DNA of 64,000 nucleotides from Agromyces fucosus (lineage in GTDB: Bacteria > Actinomycetota > Actinomycetes > Actinomycetales > Microbacteriaceae): NCBI RefSeq assembly GCF_004134865.1, contig NZ_SDPO01000001.1, positions 372,001 through 436,000 of the forward strand. The letters run 5' to 3'. The translations under genes were made by a program, and so were the position numbers. Under the pieces are notes generated by a model. The model was not told the origin of the DNA, made no database searches, and saw only the letters and a list, made by a program, of their open reading frames with translations. The stretch's first letter is position 1; each line of letters opens with the position of its first letter. Below are positions 8,456 through 18,512 of the stretch, in pieces.

Positions 8456-9954
8456 GTTGGGCTCGTTCCGTGGGTTTCGTGGTTCAGCAGGGGAAGGGAT
8501 GCGGGAGTGCCGGATGCACCGAGCGCGCTGATTGCGGCCGCGACACGTGTCGCGAACAGCTCGTCGGCGGCCAGCCGTTCGTCGAGAGCGCAGAGCAGGG
8601 CACGGCGAGCGGATGCGTCGAGCGATCCCACTGCCGTCGGGTCGATGCCGACCGGGGCCGGGACGACGCCGCGACCGACGCCGAGCATCCATGCTGCGAG
8701 AGCAGTCGCGCAACCATCGGCGGTGCGGCCGGCATCCCGCTCATCGAGCGCGACGGGAACGATGCGGAGTCGTACCTTCGTCGTCGAGTCCTGCGCGATC
8801 TGCGCCAGGCGATGCTCAATCCGCGGATTGCGGAACCGCTCGAGCAGCGAGGCCCGGTAGGGGGCGAGATCGAGGCCGGGCAACTGCCGAGCGTCGTCGT
8901 CCCAGAGTGCCTCCACGATCCGAATGCAGACCGGATCGTCGATCGCGCTGCTGACGAGCGCATGCCCTCGCGTCTGCCCAACTGCGGCGAGCACGGTATG
9001 TGCACCGTTCAGCATCCAGAGCTTGCGGTTCTCCCACGGCTCGAGGTCGTCCACGAAGCGCGCCCCGGCCGACTCCCAGTCGGGGCGGCCCGCCGGGAAC
9101 CGCCCGGAGAGCACCCAGTCGGCGAACGGCTCGGTGACGACCGGCGCGGCGTCGCGCCATCCGGTCGCCTCACGCACGTTGGCGGATTCGGCGTCGACGT
9201 CGATCGCAGGGGTGATCCGATCGACCGAGGTCGACACGACGGACACCGACTGGGCGAGCCAGGCCGCCAGGTCGGGTGAGGCCCGCCCCGCGAGATCGGC
9301 CACGGCGCGCTGCAGGAGTCCGCCGTTGTCGGGGAGGTTGTCGCACGAGACGAGCGCGATCGGGCCTGCACCGGCTCTGCGGCGTGCATCGAGGGCGAGC
9401 AGGATTCGGCCGAGCGCGGTCACCGGCGCTGCGTTCGCGGTGACCGCATCCGAGCCGTCCGAAGGGCCCGCCGCGAGCGCGACCCGAAGGAGCTCGAGGT
9501 CGGATGCCACGTCTGGATCGGCCAGGTCCGGGGTGCCGTCCGCGGCGAGCCGGTATCCGGCCTCGGTGATCGTGAGCGTGAGGATGGCGATCTGCGGGTC
9601 GGCGACCGCCGCGACGAACGCGGCGACGTCGTCGCCCGCCTCAACCCGGACGATGCTCGGCACGACCTCGAACCGGTCGGCATCGGCGCCGCGCTCCACG
9701 AGTGTGTACAGACCGTCCTGCGGGTCGAGCCGCTCGGCCAGGTCGCGGCTGCGCCCGGTGAATGCGACGATGCCCCACCGATCTGCGTCGGAGGCACGCG
9801 CGGTGTACCAGGCCTCGTGCGCGCGGTGGAACGCGCCGAGGCCGAGGTGCACGATCCGCTCCGGAGGTGTCGGCAGGTGCGCCGCTGCCCGGGACAGCCG
9901 GACTGCGGTCCGTTCGGTTCCGGCCGGGCTGAGCTCGTTGGCTGCGCCGCTCAC
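8452..9954 (-). CDS. uxuB: Fructuronate reductase, mannitol dehydrogenase family (UxuB type)
   Basis: 500-residue NAD-dependent polyol dehydrogenase that interconverts D-fructuronate and D-mannonate. Family features seen are the N-terminal [15 protein letters not shown] nucleotide-binding start, [31 protein letters not shown], and the catalytic helix [16 protein letters not shown]. Position between glucuronate isomerase and mannonate dehydratase makes fructuronate the likely substrate rather than mannitol or tagaturonate. It starts with GTG overlapping the previous stop (GTGA) and its own stop overlaps the next start (ATGA). Confidence 0.9.
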   Translation of the reverse strand: MSGAANELSPAGTERTAVRLSRAAAHLPTPPERIVHLGLGAFHRAHEAWYTARASDADRWGIVAFTGRSRDLAERLDPQDGLYTLVERGADADRFEVVPSIVRVEAGDDVAAFVAAVADPQIAILTLTITEAGYRLAADGTPDLADPDVASDLELLRVALAAGPSDGSDAVTANAAPVTALGRILLALDARRRAGAGPIALVSCDNLPDNGGLLQRAVADLAGRASPDLAAWLAQSVSVVSTSVDRITPAIDVDAESANVREATGWRDAAPVVTEPFADWVLSGRFPAGRPDWESAGARFVDDLEPWENRKLWMLNGAHTVLAAVGQTRGHALVSSAIDDPVCIRIVEALWDDDARQLPGLDLAPYRASLLERFRNPRIEHRLAQIAQDSTTKVRLRIVPVALDERDAGRTADGCATALAAWMLGVGRGVVPAPVGIDPTAVGSLDASARRALLCALDERLAADELFATRVAAAISALGASGTPASLPLLNHETHGTSPT

Positions 9955-11348
9955 AGTTTGAAGACCTCACGTGGGATCGCGCCGACGAGGTCGTCCATGA
10001 TGCGCTGCGCGGCGTCGAGTCGCACCCGGCCATCCGCGACGAGCCCGGCCAAGAAGCCGGCGTCGACACGTCTGGCGGTGTCGTGACGCGCGGGGATCGA
10101 GAGCAGCGCGCGGGTGTCGTCGATGAACCCGCTGCCGCGATAGAACCCTGCCGTCTCGGTCACTGCCGACCGGTGGCGCGCGATCGCGTCCGGCGCGTCG
10201 AGGAACCACCACGGCGCCCCGAGGTAGACCGAGGGGTAGAACCCGGCCAGCGGGGCGAGTTCGCGCGAATACGCGGTCTCGTCGACGGCGAACAGCACGA
10301 GGTGGAAGTCCCGTTCCAGGCCGTACTTCTCCAGCAGCGGTCGGATGCCGCGGGTGAACTCCGTCGCGACCGGGATGTCATGTCCGGTGTCCGGTCCGAA
10401 CCGGTCGAGGGTCGCCGACGAATGGTTTCGGGCGACGCCTGGATGAATCGTCATGACGAGGCCGTCGTCGACGCTCATCCGCGCCATCTGCACGAGCATG
10501 TGGCCGCGGAACGCACGCCGTTCAGCAGCGTCCGCGGTGCCCGCGATGACGGCTTGGAACAGTCGCTCCGCCTCCCCCAGGTCGAGGTCGAGCGTGAACA
10601 GTTCCTCGACGCCGTGATCGGCCGAGACTGCGCCGTGCCGGATGAAGTGCGCGCGCCGCTCCTCGAGTGCGCCGAGGTAGCCGGCGAAATCGCCTGGTCG
10701 ACCGGTCGAGGAGAGGAGCCGCTCGACATTGCCCGCGAACCCGATCACGTCAGGATCGAGATATCGATCGGGCCGGAACGTCGGGGCCACCCGGCCCTTC
10801 AGGGTCGAAGCCGCAAGGGCGGCATGCGCCTGGAGTTCATCCAGCGGGTCATCCGTCGTCGCGAGGAATTCGATCGCGAACCGCTCGAACAGCGCCCGCG
10901 GGCGGAACCCGGGGCGTGACAACGCGGCCGCGATCTCATCGAAGATCGCATCGGCCGAGTCGGGGCCGAGCGGTGTGGTGATGCCGAAGACGCCGTCGAG
11001 CTCCTCCTCGATCCAGTACCCCGATGCGGTGCCCGCGAAGCGGTGCCAGTGCGCGGCGAGCGTGCGCCAGACCGTGCGTGCGTCACGCCCGGCCGACGCT
11101 TCGACGACGAGATCGGCCAGATCGACGCCCGCGGCGTGCAGCAGGCGGGTCACGTAGTGGTCGCCGGTGACGAGCAGCGCCACCGGGTCGATGTACGGCT
11201 CGTCGCGGAGCAGCAGCGACGGCGGCACGTGCCCGTGCGGGGAGATGATCGGTGCATCAGCGACGCGTTCGTACAGGTCGAGCGCGATCGCCCGCGTCGA
11301 CGGCTCGACCGGCAGCAGGCGTGCGGAGTCCCGGTGCACCTGGATCAC
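9951..11348 (-). CDS. uxaC: Glucuronate isomerase (UxaC)
   Basis: 465-residue amidohydrolase-fold isomerase that converts D-glucuronate to D-fructuronate (and galacturonate to tagaturonate). Recognised by ISPHGHVPPSLLLRDEPYIDP near the N-terminus with the metal-binding HGH, the GVFGITTPLGPDSADAIFDEI segment, MTIHPGVARNHS, and the C-terminal YRGSGFIDDTRALLSIPARHD block. The GTG start at 11348 overlaps the GH2 stop by four bases and the stop overlaps the uxuB start, placing it second in a five-gene chain. Confidence 0.92.
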   Translation of the reverse strand: MIQVHRDSARLLPVEPSTRAIALDLYERVADAPIISPHGHVPPSLLLRDEPYIDPVALLVTGDHYVTRLLHAAGVDLADLVVEASAGRDARTVWRTLAAHWHRFAGTASGYWIEEELDGVFGITTPLGPDSADAIFDEIAAALSRPGFRPRALFERFAIEFLATTDDPLDELQAHAALAASTLKGRVAPTFRPDRYLDPDVIGFAGNVERLLSSTGRPGDFAGYLGALEERRAHFIRHGAVSADHGVEELFTLDLDLGEAERLFQAVIAGTADAAERRAFRGHMLVQMARMSVDDGLVMTIHPGVARNHSSATLDRFGPDTGHDIPVATEFTRGIRPLLEKYGLERDFHLVLFAVDETAYSRELAPLAGFYPSVYLGAPWWFLDAPDAIARHRSAVTETAGFYRGSGFIDDTRALLSIPARHDTARRVDAGFLAGLVADGRVRLDAAQRIMDDLVGAIPREVFKL

Positions 11349-13594
11349 TTGGCGATGAGGTTCAGCCGGGAGTTCAACGCCGCCACCGCCTCGATGGGCA
11401 CGCCGCCTGCCTGGCGGATGAGGTTCTCCACGCTCATCCGGTCGACGATCGCCTGCATCGCCGGCGGGATCTCGACGCCCTGGCCGACCTCGCCGCGGCT
11501 GGTCGACACCGCCTCGAGTACCGAGGCGATGACGCGGGCACCGTCCTCGGACTGCTTGATGTCGGCGAGCGAATCGCGGACGGAGAAGTAGCCGGCAGGG
11601 CTCGGCAGTTCGGCCTCGTCGAACCAGTTGGCGATGGTCGTGGTGGGCATGACGCTCGCCGCGGAGACCTCGTCCACCTTGCGCAGCGCGATGGTGTCGG
11701 AGAGCCCGCCCGACCTCGCGGTGATCTCGTGCTCGCCCGACAAGGGCACGTTGAAGCGGAACGCCCGGATGCCCGAGACGGTGCCGACTTCGACGCCGTC
11801 CACCGACAGTGCGACCTCGCCCTGGTTGGAGTACACGATCACCTCGGTCGCGTCCTCAGCTCGTTCGGCCCGCCGTCGACCGGCGATGTGCACGAAGGGC
11901 TCGCTCGACCAAGCAGCCTTGTAGAGGTAGAAGGCGTCCTTCCTCACCGTGCGGTCGAAGGACACCAGCCCCTTCTGGTTCCGTCCGGCCTGCCCTCCCT
12001 CATCACGGCCGGCGGATCCGAAGTCCGCGAGGTTCCAGACGTGGGTGGCCCACAGCCACGGCCGCTCGTCGATCATCGCGAGCATGTGCTCGTGATACAG
12101 CGCCTGGTATCCCTCGGTGTAGTCGCCCTTCTCTGGCGCGGCCGACTGGAACTGCACGTTCGCGTCCGCTCCGTACTCGGCGAGGCCGATCGCGATCTCT
12201 GGGAAGGCCGCATGGAAATCGTCGAGCCAGGTGTCGTTGTCGCCGACCTCACCCACGTACCAGCCGAAGTAGAGGTTGTACGACATGACGTCGGGGAGCC
12301 CGACCAGCGGGTGATCGGTCTCGAGCAGGAAGAGGTTCGCCATCGCGGTCAACCGGGTGGGGTCGAGCTCGTGGGCGAGGTCGTTGAGCTCACGGTGCGC
12401 GGCGAGCACGTCCTCGCCCGATCCGGCGAGGGTGATCTCGTTCGAGAGGCCCCAGCTGATGATGCTCGCGTGGTGGCGGTTCTGCACGATCAGCTCGGTG
12501 AGCTGGTCACGGGCGTTCTCGGTCGCGCCGGGGAGGAAGACGGTGATCTGCGGGATCTCAGCCCAGACCACCAGCCCTGCCTCGTCGCACAGGTCGTAGA
12601 ACCGCTGATCGTGCTGGTAGTGCGCGAGCCGCACGGTCGTCGCACCGAGCTCCTTCAGCAGCCCCAGGTCCTCCTGTTTCATCTCCTCGGTGATCACATT
12701 GCCGACGCCCTCGCGATCCTGGTGACGCGAGACGCCGCGCAGCGGGTACTCCTCGCCATTCAGGAGGAAGCCCCGCTGCGGGTCCACCGCGAACTCCCGG
12801 CAGCCGAAACGCAGTTCGACCGCGTCGAGCACCGTGCCGCCCGCGAGCAGCTCGGCACGAGCGGTGTAGAGGTGCGGGTCCCGAAGACCGTGCCAGCGGC
12901 GCACATGCTCGATGGAGACGCTGGCGTTCGCCTCGCCGTCGACGACGGGGACGATGAGGTCGGCCTCCCCGTCGACGGTGAAGCGCACACCCGTGGCGAC
13001 ACCGGTGGCCGGGCCCGCCACACCGGCGCGGAGCGCCACCTCAGCCCGGTCGCCGTCGAGCTTCGGGGTGATGGTCAGGCCAGGGCCGCCGTGCTCGGAG
13101 AGCGTGAAGTGCTCGCGACCGACGGTGATGAGGTGAACGTCGCGGTAGATGCCGCCGTAGAACGTGAAGTCCGCCTGCTGCGGATACACCCGGTCGTTCG
13201 CGGCGTTGTCCACGATCACGAGCAGGGTCGCCGCGCCGTCGGCGAGCCCCTCGGTCAGATTCACCCGGAAGGTCGAGTAGCCGCCGTCGTGTCGGGCGAG
13301 CAGTAGCCCGCCCAGGTAGATCTCGGCGGACGAGTTCACGCCCGCGAACTCCACCCAAGTCTCGACGTCGCCCGTTTCGGCGCTGACGAGTCGCGCGTAC
13401 GTCGACCGCCCGCGACGATACTCGCCGCCGGCCTGCCCGTCGACCGCGTTCCAGGTGTGGGGCAGGGCGACCTGCTCCCCCGCCGCGGCGACGTCCTCCC
13501 ACCCCGCGGTCGACGGGAGCTCGACAGGCGCGAACGCCCATCCGGTGAGGAGCGGCTCCACCCGTCGGGAGGCGGGAGCGGCAGTCGACGTCAT
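11345..13594 (-). CDS. Glycoside hydrolase family 2 (beta-glucuronidase or beta-galactosidase type)
   Basis: 749-residue retaining glycosidase and first gene of the hexuronate operon. It has a sugar-binding jelly-roll start (PHTWNAVDGQ, YGGIYRDVHL), an immunoglobulin-like middle and a TIM barrel with the acid/base Glu386 in WGLSNEI and the nucleophile Glu473 in GLAEYGAD. A further C-terminal beta-domain follows after about residue 600. No signal peptide is seen, so it probably acts in the cytoplasm on imported oligosaccharides. Being fused by overlapping stops to glucuronate isomerase, it more likely releases glucuronic acid than galactose, but the sequence alone does not settle this. AAGGAG lies six bases before the ATG. 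Confidence 0.85.
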   Translation of the reverse strand: MTSTAAPASRRVEPLLTGWAFAPVELPSTAGWEDVAAAGEQVALPHTWNAVDGQAGGEYRRGRSTYARLVSAETGDVETWVEFAGVNSSAEIYLGGLLLARHDGGYSTFRVNLTEGLADGAATLLVIVDNAANDRVYPQQADFTFYGGIYRDVHLITVGREHFTLSEHGGPGLTITPKLDGDRAEVALRAGVAGPATGVATGVRFTVDGEADLIVPVVDGEANASVSIEHVRRWHGLRDPHLYTARAELLAGGTVLDAVELRFGCREFAVDPQRGFLLNGEEYPLRGVSRHQDREGVGNVITEEMKQEDLGLLKELGATTVRLAHYQHDQRFYDLCDEAGLVVWAEIPQITVFLPGATENARDQLTELIVQNRHHASIISWGLSNEITLAGSGEDVLAAHRELNDLAHELDPTRLTAMANLFLLETDHPLVGLPDVMSYNLYFGWYVGEVGDNDTWLDDFHAAFPEIAIGLAEYGADANVQFQSAAPEKGDYTEGYQALYHEHMLAMIDERPWLWATHVWNLADFGSAGRDEGGQAGRNQKGLVSFDRTVRKDAFYLYKAAWSSEPFVHIAGRRRAERAEDATEVIVYSNQGEVALSVDGVEVGTVSGIRAFRFNVPLSGEHEITARSGGLSDTIALRKVDEVSAASVMPTTTIANWFDEAELPSPAGYFSVRDSLADIKQSEDGARVIASVLEAVSTSRGEVGQGVEIPPAMQAIVDRMSVENLIRQAGGVPIEAVAALNSRLNLIAK

Positions 13595-13739
13595 GGGGAT
13601 CTCCTTCGGCGAGATGGCACCGGCGCGCGCCGGGGGCACCACTACGGTACGAATACCCCCGCGGGGAGAGATAGAATCGATCACGCATGTTCAGCACCGA
13701 TTCGGCGCCGGTTGCACGGCTCGACGAAGGGTCCAACAC

Positions 13740-14957
13740 ATGACGACGACGTCGGAGACCGAGGCCGAGAGGTCGCTCGAGGCGATCAGCGGCGTGCTCG
13801 CCGAAGTGCTCAGTTGCCCCGTGGTCGTCACGACCGATATCGCAGCCACCCTCGAAGCCTTCGAGGCCGCGCACTGCCTCGACCCCGGCATCCAGCCGGC
13901 CTTCACCGCCACGACGCTCCGGGGGTTCGTGCGGGACATGGCTCCGCAGATCGTCCATGAGATCCTCGAACCGCTCGGGATGGCCATGGTCATGGTGCGC
14001 TGGGATGACCGGTTGCTGCTCATCGGCCCGTACACGCACGAACCGATGCATCCCGGAGTGGCGGAGGAGGCGATGAGCCGGCTCGGCATCCCCAGTGCAC
14101 ACCTGCCCGTGTACAAGCTCTACCGCACCCGGTACGCGATCGTGGACGCTGAGCACGCGCACCGAGCAGCCGCAGCGTTGCTGCACGCAGCCGGGAGCGA
14201 AGATCTGCTGGGCGGCCTCCATCAGGTCGAGGCGGAGGGTGGGACGATCGCCCCGGGGCACGGGGAGGCACCGCAGTCCGCGTCGTTCACGGTGATCGAG
14301 GAACGGTACCGGCTGGAGCGCGATTTCATGGACGCGGTCGCCGTCGGCGACGCAGAACAGGCGCTCGCCGCCCTGCAACGACTCGCCGGCATGCCGCAGA
14401 CGATCAGTTACCTGAACACCCCGTTCCTCGGCACGACGATCCTGCGGATCATGGCACGGGTCGCGGCTCAGCGCGGCGGCCTGCCACCGGCCACCATCGA
14501 CGCGATCTCCCAGGAGTACGCGCAGCGCCTGCACCGGATCGGCCATTCCGTCGATGCGCGACGCACCGTCGGCTTCACCGCGCAGATGGTCACCGATTTC
14601 TGCCGGCATGTGCGCCGCCACCGGCAGCGCAGCTATTCCCAGCTGGTTCGGCAGGTGACCGACGAGATCGACCTGCATCTCAGCCATCATGTCTCGACGA
14701 CGGATCTCGCGGAGCGTCTCGGGGTATCGGCATCCACTCTCGCACGGCGATTCAAGACCGAGACGGGGCTCACCGTCGCCGCCTACACCGCCCACGCTCG
14801 AGCCGAGCGTGCAGCAAGGCTGCTCGCCACGACCTCGCAGAGCGTTCGCGAGATCGCGCTCTTCGTGGGCTACGACGACCCGAACTACTTCGTCAAGGTG
14901 TTCCGTGCCGCGCACGGCATGACCCCGTCGGCCTATCGCGGCGCTCACGCCGAATGA
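13740..14957 (+). CDS. AraC-family transcriptional regulator
   Basis: 405-residue regulator with a C-terminal AraC/XylS DNA-binding domain: the first helix-turn-helix is VSTTDLAERLGVSASTLARRFKTE and the second lies around SVREIALFVGYDDPNYFVKVF, ending in the typical HGMTPSAYR. The first 280 residues are a ligand or sensor region that I do not recognise in detail. The ATG at 13740 has GAAGGG upstream. The gene is divergent from the GH2-uxaC-uxuB-manD-gntK operon across 145 bases and is convergent with the GPH symporter at 15033, so it is the likely controller of one or both. Confidence 0.88.
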   Translation: MTTTSETEAERSLEAISGVLAEVLSCPVVVTTDIAATLEAFEAAHCLDPGIQPAFTATTLRGFVRDMAPQIVHEILEPLGMAMVMVRWDDRLLLIGPYTHEPMHPGVAEEAMSRLGIPSAHLPVYKLYRTRYAIVDAEHAHRAAAALLHAAGSEDLLGGLHQVEAEGGTIAPGHGEAPQSASFTVIEERYRLERDFMDAVAVGDAEQALAALQRLAGMPQTISYLNTPFLGTTILRIMARVAAQRGGLPPATIDAISQEYAQRLHRIGHSVDARRTVGFTAQMVTDFCRHVRRHRQRSYSQLVRQVTDEIDLHLSHHVSTTDLAERLGVSASTLARRFKTETGLTVAAYTAHARAERAARLLATTSQSVREIALFVGYDDPNYFVKVFRAAHGMTPSAYRGAHAE

Positions 14958-15032
14958 CGCGCGGGCCGAGACTGCGGCGCGTGATCCCCGGGGCCGCGGT
15001 TCTCGCTCCCGCGACCCCGGTGAGCGGCGAGG

Positions 15033-16529
15033 TCAGACGGCGACGTCCGCGAGTTCCGTGGACGCGAGCGATCCCTTGCGCTCCGCAACGCGCTTCTGCA
15101 CGTCGATCATCTCGGTACGGGTGAGCTTGTAGCCGCGCATCGCGACCAGGGTGCACGCCCAGCCGAGGATCGGAAGGCCGAAGAACAGCACCAGGCTCAT
15201 CACCAGGATGGGAGTGGTCGGGCTGTCCGTCGGCTGGGGCATGGCCGTGGTGAATCCGATCAGCGCAACGGCTCCAAGCGCGAGCGTCGCTCCGAGCGAC
15301 GAGATGATCTGGTCGACGATGTTGTACGTGGCGGTCACCGTTGCCGGCAGGTACTTGCCGGTGCGGTCCAGTTCGTAGTCGATGACGTCCGCACGCATCG
15401 TGCCCGACGCGACGGTGACCACCATCGATGCCCCGTTCAGCAGCAGGTAGACGAGGAAGAAGGCGATCGTGAGCGGGAGGCTGGCGAGGATCGACCCCAT
15501 GTCGACTGACAGGCAGAACACGGTCAGGACGACGGCCAGCACGAGGCAGATCCAGGTCCAGGTCACGGTCGCGGCTTTCGAGCCGTACTTCCCGGTGTAC
15601 CGGGCGCCGAAGATCGCGAACACGATGCCCGGGAGGATCGCGATCAGGCCGAGAACCGAGCCGAGCTGCATGTTGCCGAGCAGGATGCCCCACATGAGCG
15701 TGGCGATCACCGCCTGCGATTTCACGACCTGGGCGAGCTTGTCGGATGCCCCGCTGATGAGGTAGCGCTGGAACGGCCCGTTCTTCGTCAGGAGGTTCCA
15801 CATGTCGCGCATCGAGACGTCGGCCTTCGCGCGCGCATCGGTGAGGTGTGCGAAGTTCTCGGGCTTGTCGATCCGGGTCACGCCGATGCAGGCGAGGATC
15901 TGGAACACCAGCGAGCACGCCACGAAGGTGATCGCGGTCTCGCTGAGCATCTCCACGGTGAACCGGTTGCCGTGCCTCGGGAGGAACACGACCGTCGACA
16001 CGATGGAGAAGATCGCGGGGACGAAGTACGCGTAGACCGTGGACCAGACCTGCACGGTCGGTCGCTGTCGGGGGTCGTTCGTGAGCACCGGTCCGGTCAT
16101 CTGGCCGGCGATGTCGTTCATCGATGAGCCGACGATGTACACGAGGTAGATCGCGATGAAGAACACCGCGCCGAGCCCGGTGTCTGGGGCCCAGACGAAC
16201 AGCATGAGGATCGCGAGCGATCGGATCAGCCAGCCGCCGAGCATGAAGAAGCGGAGCTTGCCGAACGGGAAGGTCACCCGCTCGATGATGAGCGCGAGCA
16301 CCGGGTCGATCAGGCCGTCGAAGACGCGCGTGACCGTGAGGACGATGCCCGCCGCCGCCACCGCGATGCCGTAGCCCGCGTTCTGCACGTAGCTCATGAG
16401 GCCGACCAGCGTGTAGAAGATCATCGCCGAGCCGTTGTTCATCTGGGAGAGCGCGATCTCCCAGGTTCGGGCACGGCGGTAGGACACGCCGTCTGCCTCG
16501 CTGGCCGTCTGCTTCGGGTTACGCGCCAT
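15033..16529 (-). CDS. Sugar:cation symporter, GPH family (MFS)
   Basis: 498-residue inner-membrane transporter with about 12 predicted helices. The GPH family (melibiose, xyloside and glucuronide carriers) is indicated by the early R-V-F-D-G-L-I-D-P motif, which matches the family's conserved D(P)xxG region, LTNDPRQRPT after helix 4, and the large loop before helix 7. GPH carriers move glycosides with Na+ or H+. Its place beside the hexuronate operon suggests a glucuronide or oligouronide. AAGGAG precedes the ATG at 16529. A 12-bp stem-loop lies in its 5' leader (16557-16585). Confidence 0.85.
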   Translation of the reverse strand: MARNPKQTASEADGVSYRRARTWEIALSQMNNGSAMIFYTLVGLMSYVQNAGYGIAVAAAGIVLTVTRVFDGLIDPVLALIIERVTFPFGKLRFFMLGGWLIRSLAILMLFVWAPDTGLGAVFFIAIYLVYIVGSSMNDIAGQMTGPVLTNDPRQRPTVQVWSTVYAYFVPAIFSIVSTVVFLPRHGNRFTVEMLSETAITFVACSLVFQILACIGVTRIDKPENFAHLTDARAKADVSMRDMWNLLTKNGPFQRYLISGASDKLAQVVKSQAVIATLMWGILLGNMQLGSVLGLIAILPGIVFAIFGARYTGKYGSKAATVTWTWICLVLAVVLTVFCLSVDMGSILASLPLTIAFFLVYLLLNGASMVVTVASGTMRADVIDYELDRTGKYLPATVTATYNIVDQIISSLGATLALGAVALIGFTTAMPQPTDSPTTPILVMSLVLFFGLPILGWACTLVAMRGYKLTRTEMIDVQKRVAERKGSLASTELADVAV

Positions 16530-16556
16530 TGCGTTTGCTCCTTCGGATTCCGCTCC

Positions 16557-16585
16557 GGTGGCCGACGGTCGTTCCGTCGGCCACC
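16557..16585 (-). promoter_or_regulatory. Perfect 12-bp stem-loop in the leader of the GPH symporter gene
   Basis: The arms ggtggccgacgg and ccgtcggccacc are perfectly complementary around a five-base loop. The structure lies about 28 bases before the start codon on the minus strand and has no following T-run, so it is not an obvious intrinsic terminator. It could protect the mRNA 5' end, act as an attenuator, or be a protein-binding palindrome. The rest of 16586-16759 holds a wider inverted repeat (gatccgc at 16620, gcggatc at 16643) and no gene. Confidence 0.5.
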
Positions 16586-16759
16586 TCATGAGCCGAGGGC
16601 AACACTAGGCAAGCACTGCGATCCGCCAGTAGAACGAGAACAGCGGATCCAGCAGGTATTCGGCACGCGGTGCACGCCGGGCAAGGACGACGGCAAAGGT
16701 CGCTGATCTGCTCCGCGACGAGGGTCATCGCGGAGCATCGGTTCGAACGCGGACGCGGG

Positions 16760-18502
16760 TCAGTCGAGCCGATTGACGATGCCGGGCGTGACGCCCGCTT
16801 CGTTGAAGCCGTCGACGGCGAACCAGTACGAGTGACCTGCGTTCAGGGATCCGATCTCGAGGTCGGTGCGGTCGTACACGAGCCATGAGTGATAGAGCTT
16901 CTCCGGCGAGATCCCGTAACGCACGTTGTAGCCGACGGCGCCGGATGCGGCGTCCCAACGCAGCGAGGCGGTGCGCGCGTCGCGCCGTTCGCCCCGGACG
17001 TCGGTGACACCGGGCAGCGGCACGTCACCGACGCCGAAGACTCGCAGACCGCTCACCGTGAACGGCCCGCCGAACGGCATCTCACCGGCCGTCACGCGGA
17101 CGAACCGTGCTCGCTGCACCTCCGGGAGGGTGATGAAGGCGTGCGGCGCATCCGTGCCGGCGCCGATCGTGTCGTGCACGACGCTCCACTCGACTCCGTC
17201 GAGCGAGAGCTCCACGCGGATCCCGGTCGCTTGCGAGTCCGGGAACACGGCGCGCCTGCCGAACGTGGCCTTCGCAAGGTCCCGACGCTTCGGGGCACGC
17301 GCGGCGACGTCGTGGTCCGCGAGGTTCACCTGCAGGGCGTGCACGTCTGCCTCGGCACCCAGGTCGAGCCGCAGCCACTCCCCCGGCCGGTCGCTCTCCG
17401 CGACCCACCAGGTGCGCACCGATTCGTCCGTCGCGAGGGCGGGCGCATGGCCCACCAGCGATGACGAAGCTGTGGCCGCAGCCCGGTAGGACAGCAGCAT
17501 CGAGCCGGCGGATGCCTCGGTCCACGGGTCGAACGCGCGATCGGGCACGTTCATCGGGAAGTCGGCGAAGTTCTGGTTGCAGAACAGCACGCCGTCGTCG
17601 TCGAACCCGGCCGGGAACAGCCCGATCCTCCGCTCGAAGTCCGCATTGACCGAGACGCGCATGGTGGCGACGTGCCACCAGTTGCCGTGCCGGTCCTGGA
17701 AGGTGCTGCCATGACCGGCACCCGTGATGAATCCCCCGGGCTTCGACGAGAACGGGCTGTGCGGGTCGTAGTCGAAGGGACCGAGCGGGCCGTCGCCGAC
17801 GTAGGTGCCGTCGGCGTAGGTGTTGAACTGCGTGCCCGGCCCGGCGTACTGCAGGTAGTAGCGGTCATCGACCCGGTTCACGTAGGCGCCCTCGATGAAG
17901 GGGGCGTCCCCGATGTAGGCGTCCATGACCTTGCCCATGAGGCCGCGGCGAACCACGGGCACGTAATCGTCGCCGGTGCGCTCCCAGCCGCGGTTCGACG
18001 TGTCCGCGGCGATGAGCGGCACCGGGTCGCCGATCCGCTGGTAGGTCTGCCGATCGAGCTCCACCCCCTGGATCGGTTCCTTGTGCGAGCATCCCCAGTA
18101 GAGGTAGAGGCGGCCGTCGTCGTCTTGGAACGTGTCGGGATCCCAGAACGCGATGTCGCTCGGCGCGATCTCCTCGAAGTCATCGGCCATGGGGTCGACA
18201 CTGCGGAAGAACCGGCCGTTCGAACGACGGGACGCCGTGAAGAGCAGCGCGCCGTCGACCTCGCGGACGTCGGGCGCGTAGTCGACCGCGGGGATCTTCT
18301 CGCTCGGCCGGAGCGTCCACTCGACGAGGTCGTCGGAATACCAGAAGCCGCGCGTCATCGAGGCGAACAGGTAGTACCGGTCGCGGTAGAAGACGACCGT
18401 GGGATCGGCCGCCTCACGGTGCACGCTACGGCCGGCGAACGGTGTCCGCACGTCCTGATAGCGGTAGGCGAGATCGAGCGGGTTGCAGACGACGCGGGTC
18501 AT
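16760..18502 (-). CDS. Glycoside hydrolase family 43 protein with C-terminal F5/8-type and fibronectin-like domains
   Basis: 580-residue protein. The first ~330 residues form a five-bladed beta-propeller of the GH43 type: REAADPTVVFYRDRYYLF holds the catalytic base Asp, SDIAFWDPDTFQDDDGRLYLYWG the middle blade, and IEGAYVNRVDDRYYLQYAG the general-acid Glu. After it come a discoidin-like (F5/8 type C) sugar-binding region with ESVRTWWVAESDRPGEWLRL, and a final fibronectin-III-like stretch ending FAVDGFNEAGV. GH43 enzymes cut arabinosides, xylosides or galactans; the substrate is not clear. No signal peptide is apparent. It is the last gene of the TetR-linked glycoside operon, starting ten bases after the isomerase gene. 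Confidence 0.85.
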   Translation of the reverse strand: MTRVVCNPLDLAYRYQDVRTPFAGRSVHREAADPTVVFYRDRYYLFASMTRGFWYSDDLVEWTLRPSEKIPAVDYAPDVREVDGALLFTASRRSNGRFFRSVDPMADDFEEIAPSDIAFWDPDTFQDDDGRLYLYWGCSHKEPIQGVELDRQTYQRIGDPVPLIAADTSNRGWERTGDDYVPVVRRGLMGKVMDAYIGDAPFIEGAYVNRVDDRYYLQYAGPGTQFNTYADGTYVGDGPLGPFDYDPHSPFSSKPGGFITGAGHGSTFQDRHGNWWHVATMRVSVNADFERRIGLFPAGFDDDGVLFCNQNFADFPMNVPDRAFDPWTEASAGSMLLSYRAAATASSSLVGHAPALATDESVRTWWVAESDRPGEWLRLDLGAEADVHALQVNLADHDVAARAPKRRDLAKATFGRRAVFPDSQATGIRVELSLDGVEWSVVHDTIGAGTDAPHAFITLPEVQRARFVRVTAGEMPFGGPFTVSGLRVFGVGDVPLPGVTDVRGERRDARTASLRWDAASGAVGYNVRYGISPEKLYHSWLVYDRTDLEIGSLNAGHSYWFAVDGFNEAGVTPGIVNRLD

Positions 18503-18512
18503 CGGGCTTCTT

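Noticed and set aside
14958..15032. Terminator between the convergent AraC and GPH genes
   Set aside because: GC-rich partial complementarity (ccgcgg with cccgcg) is present, but no stable uninterrupted stem or T-run was found.
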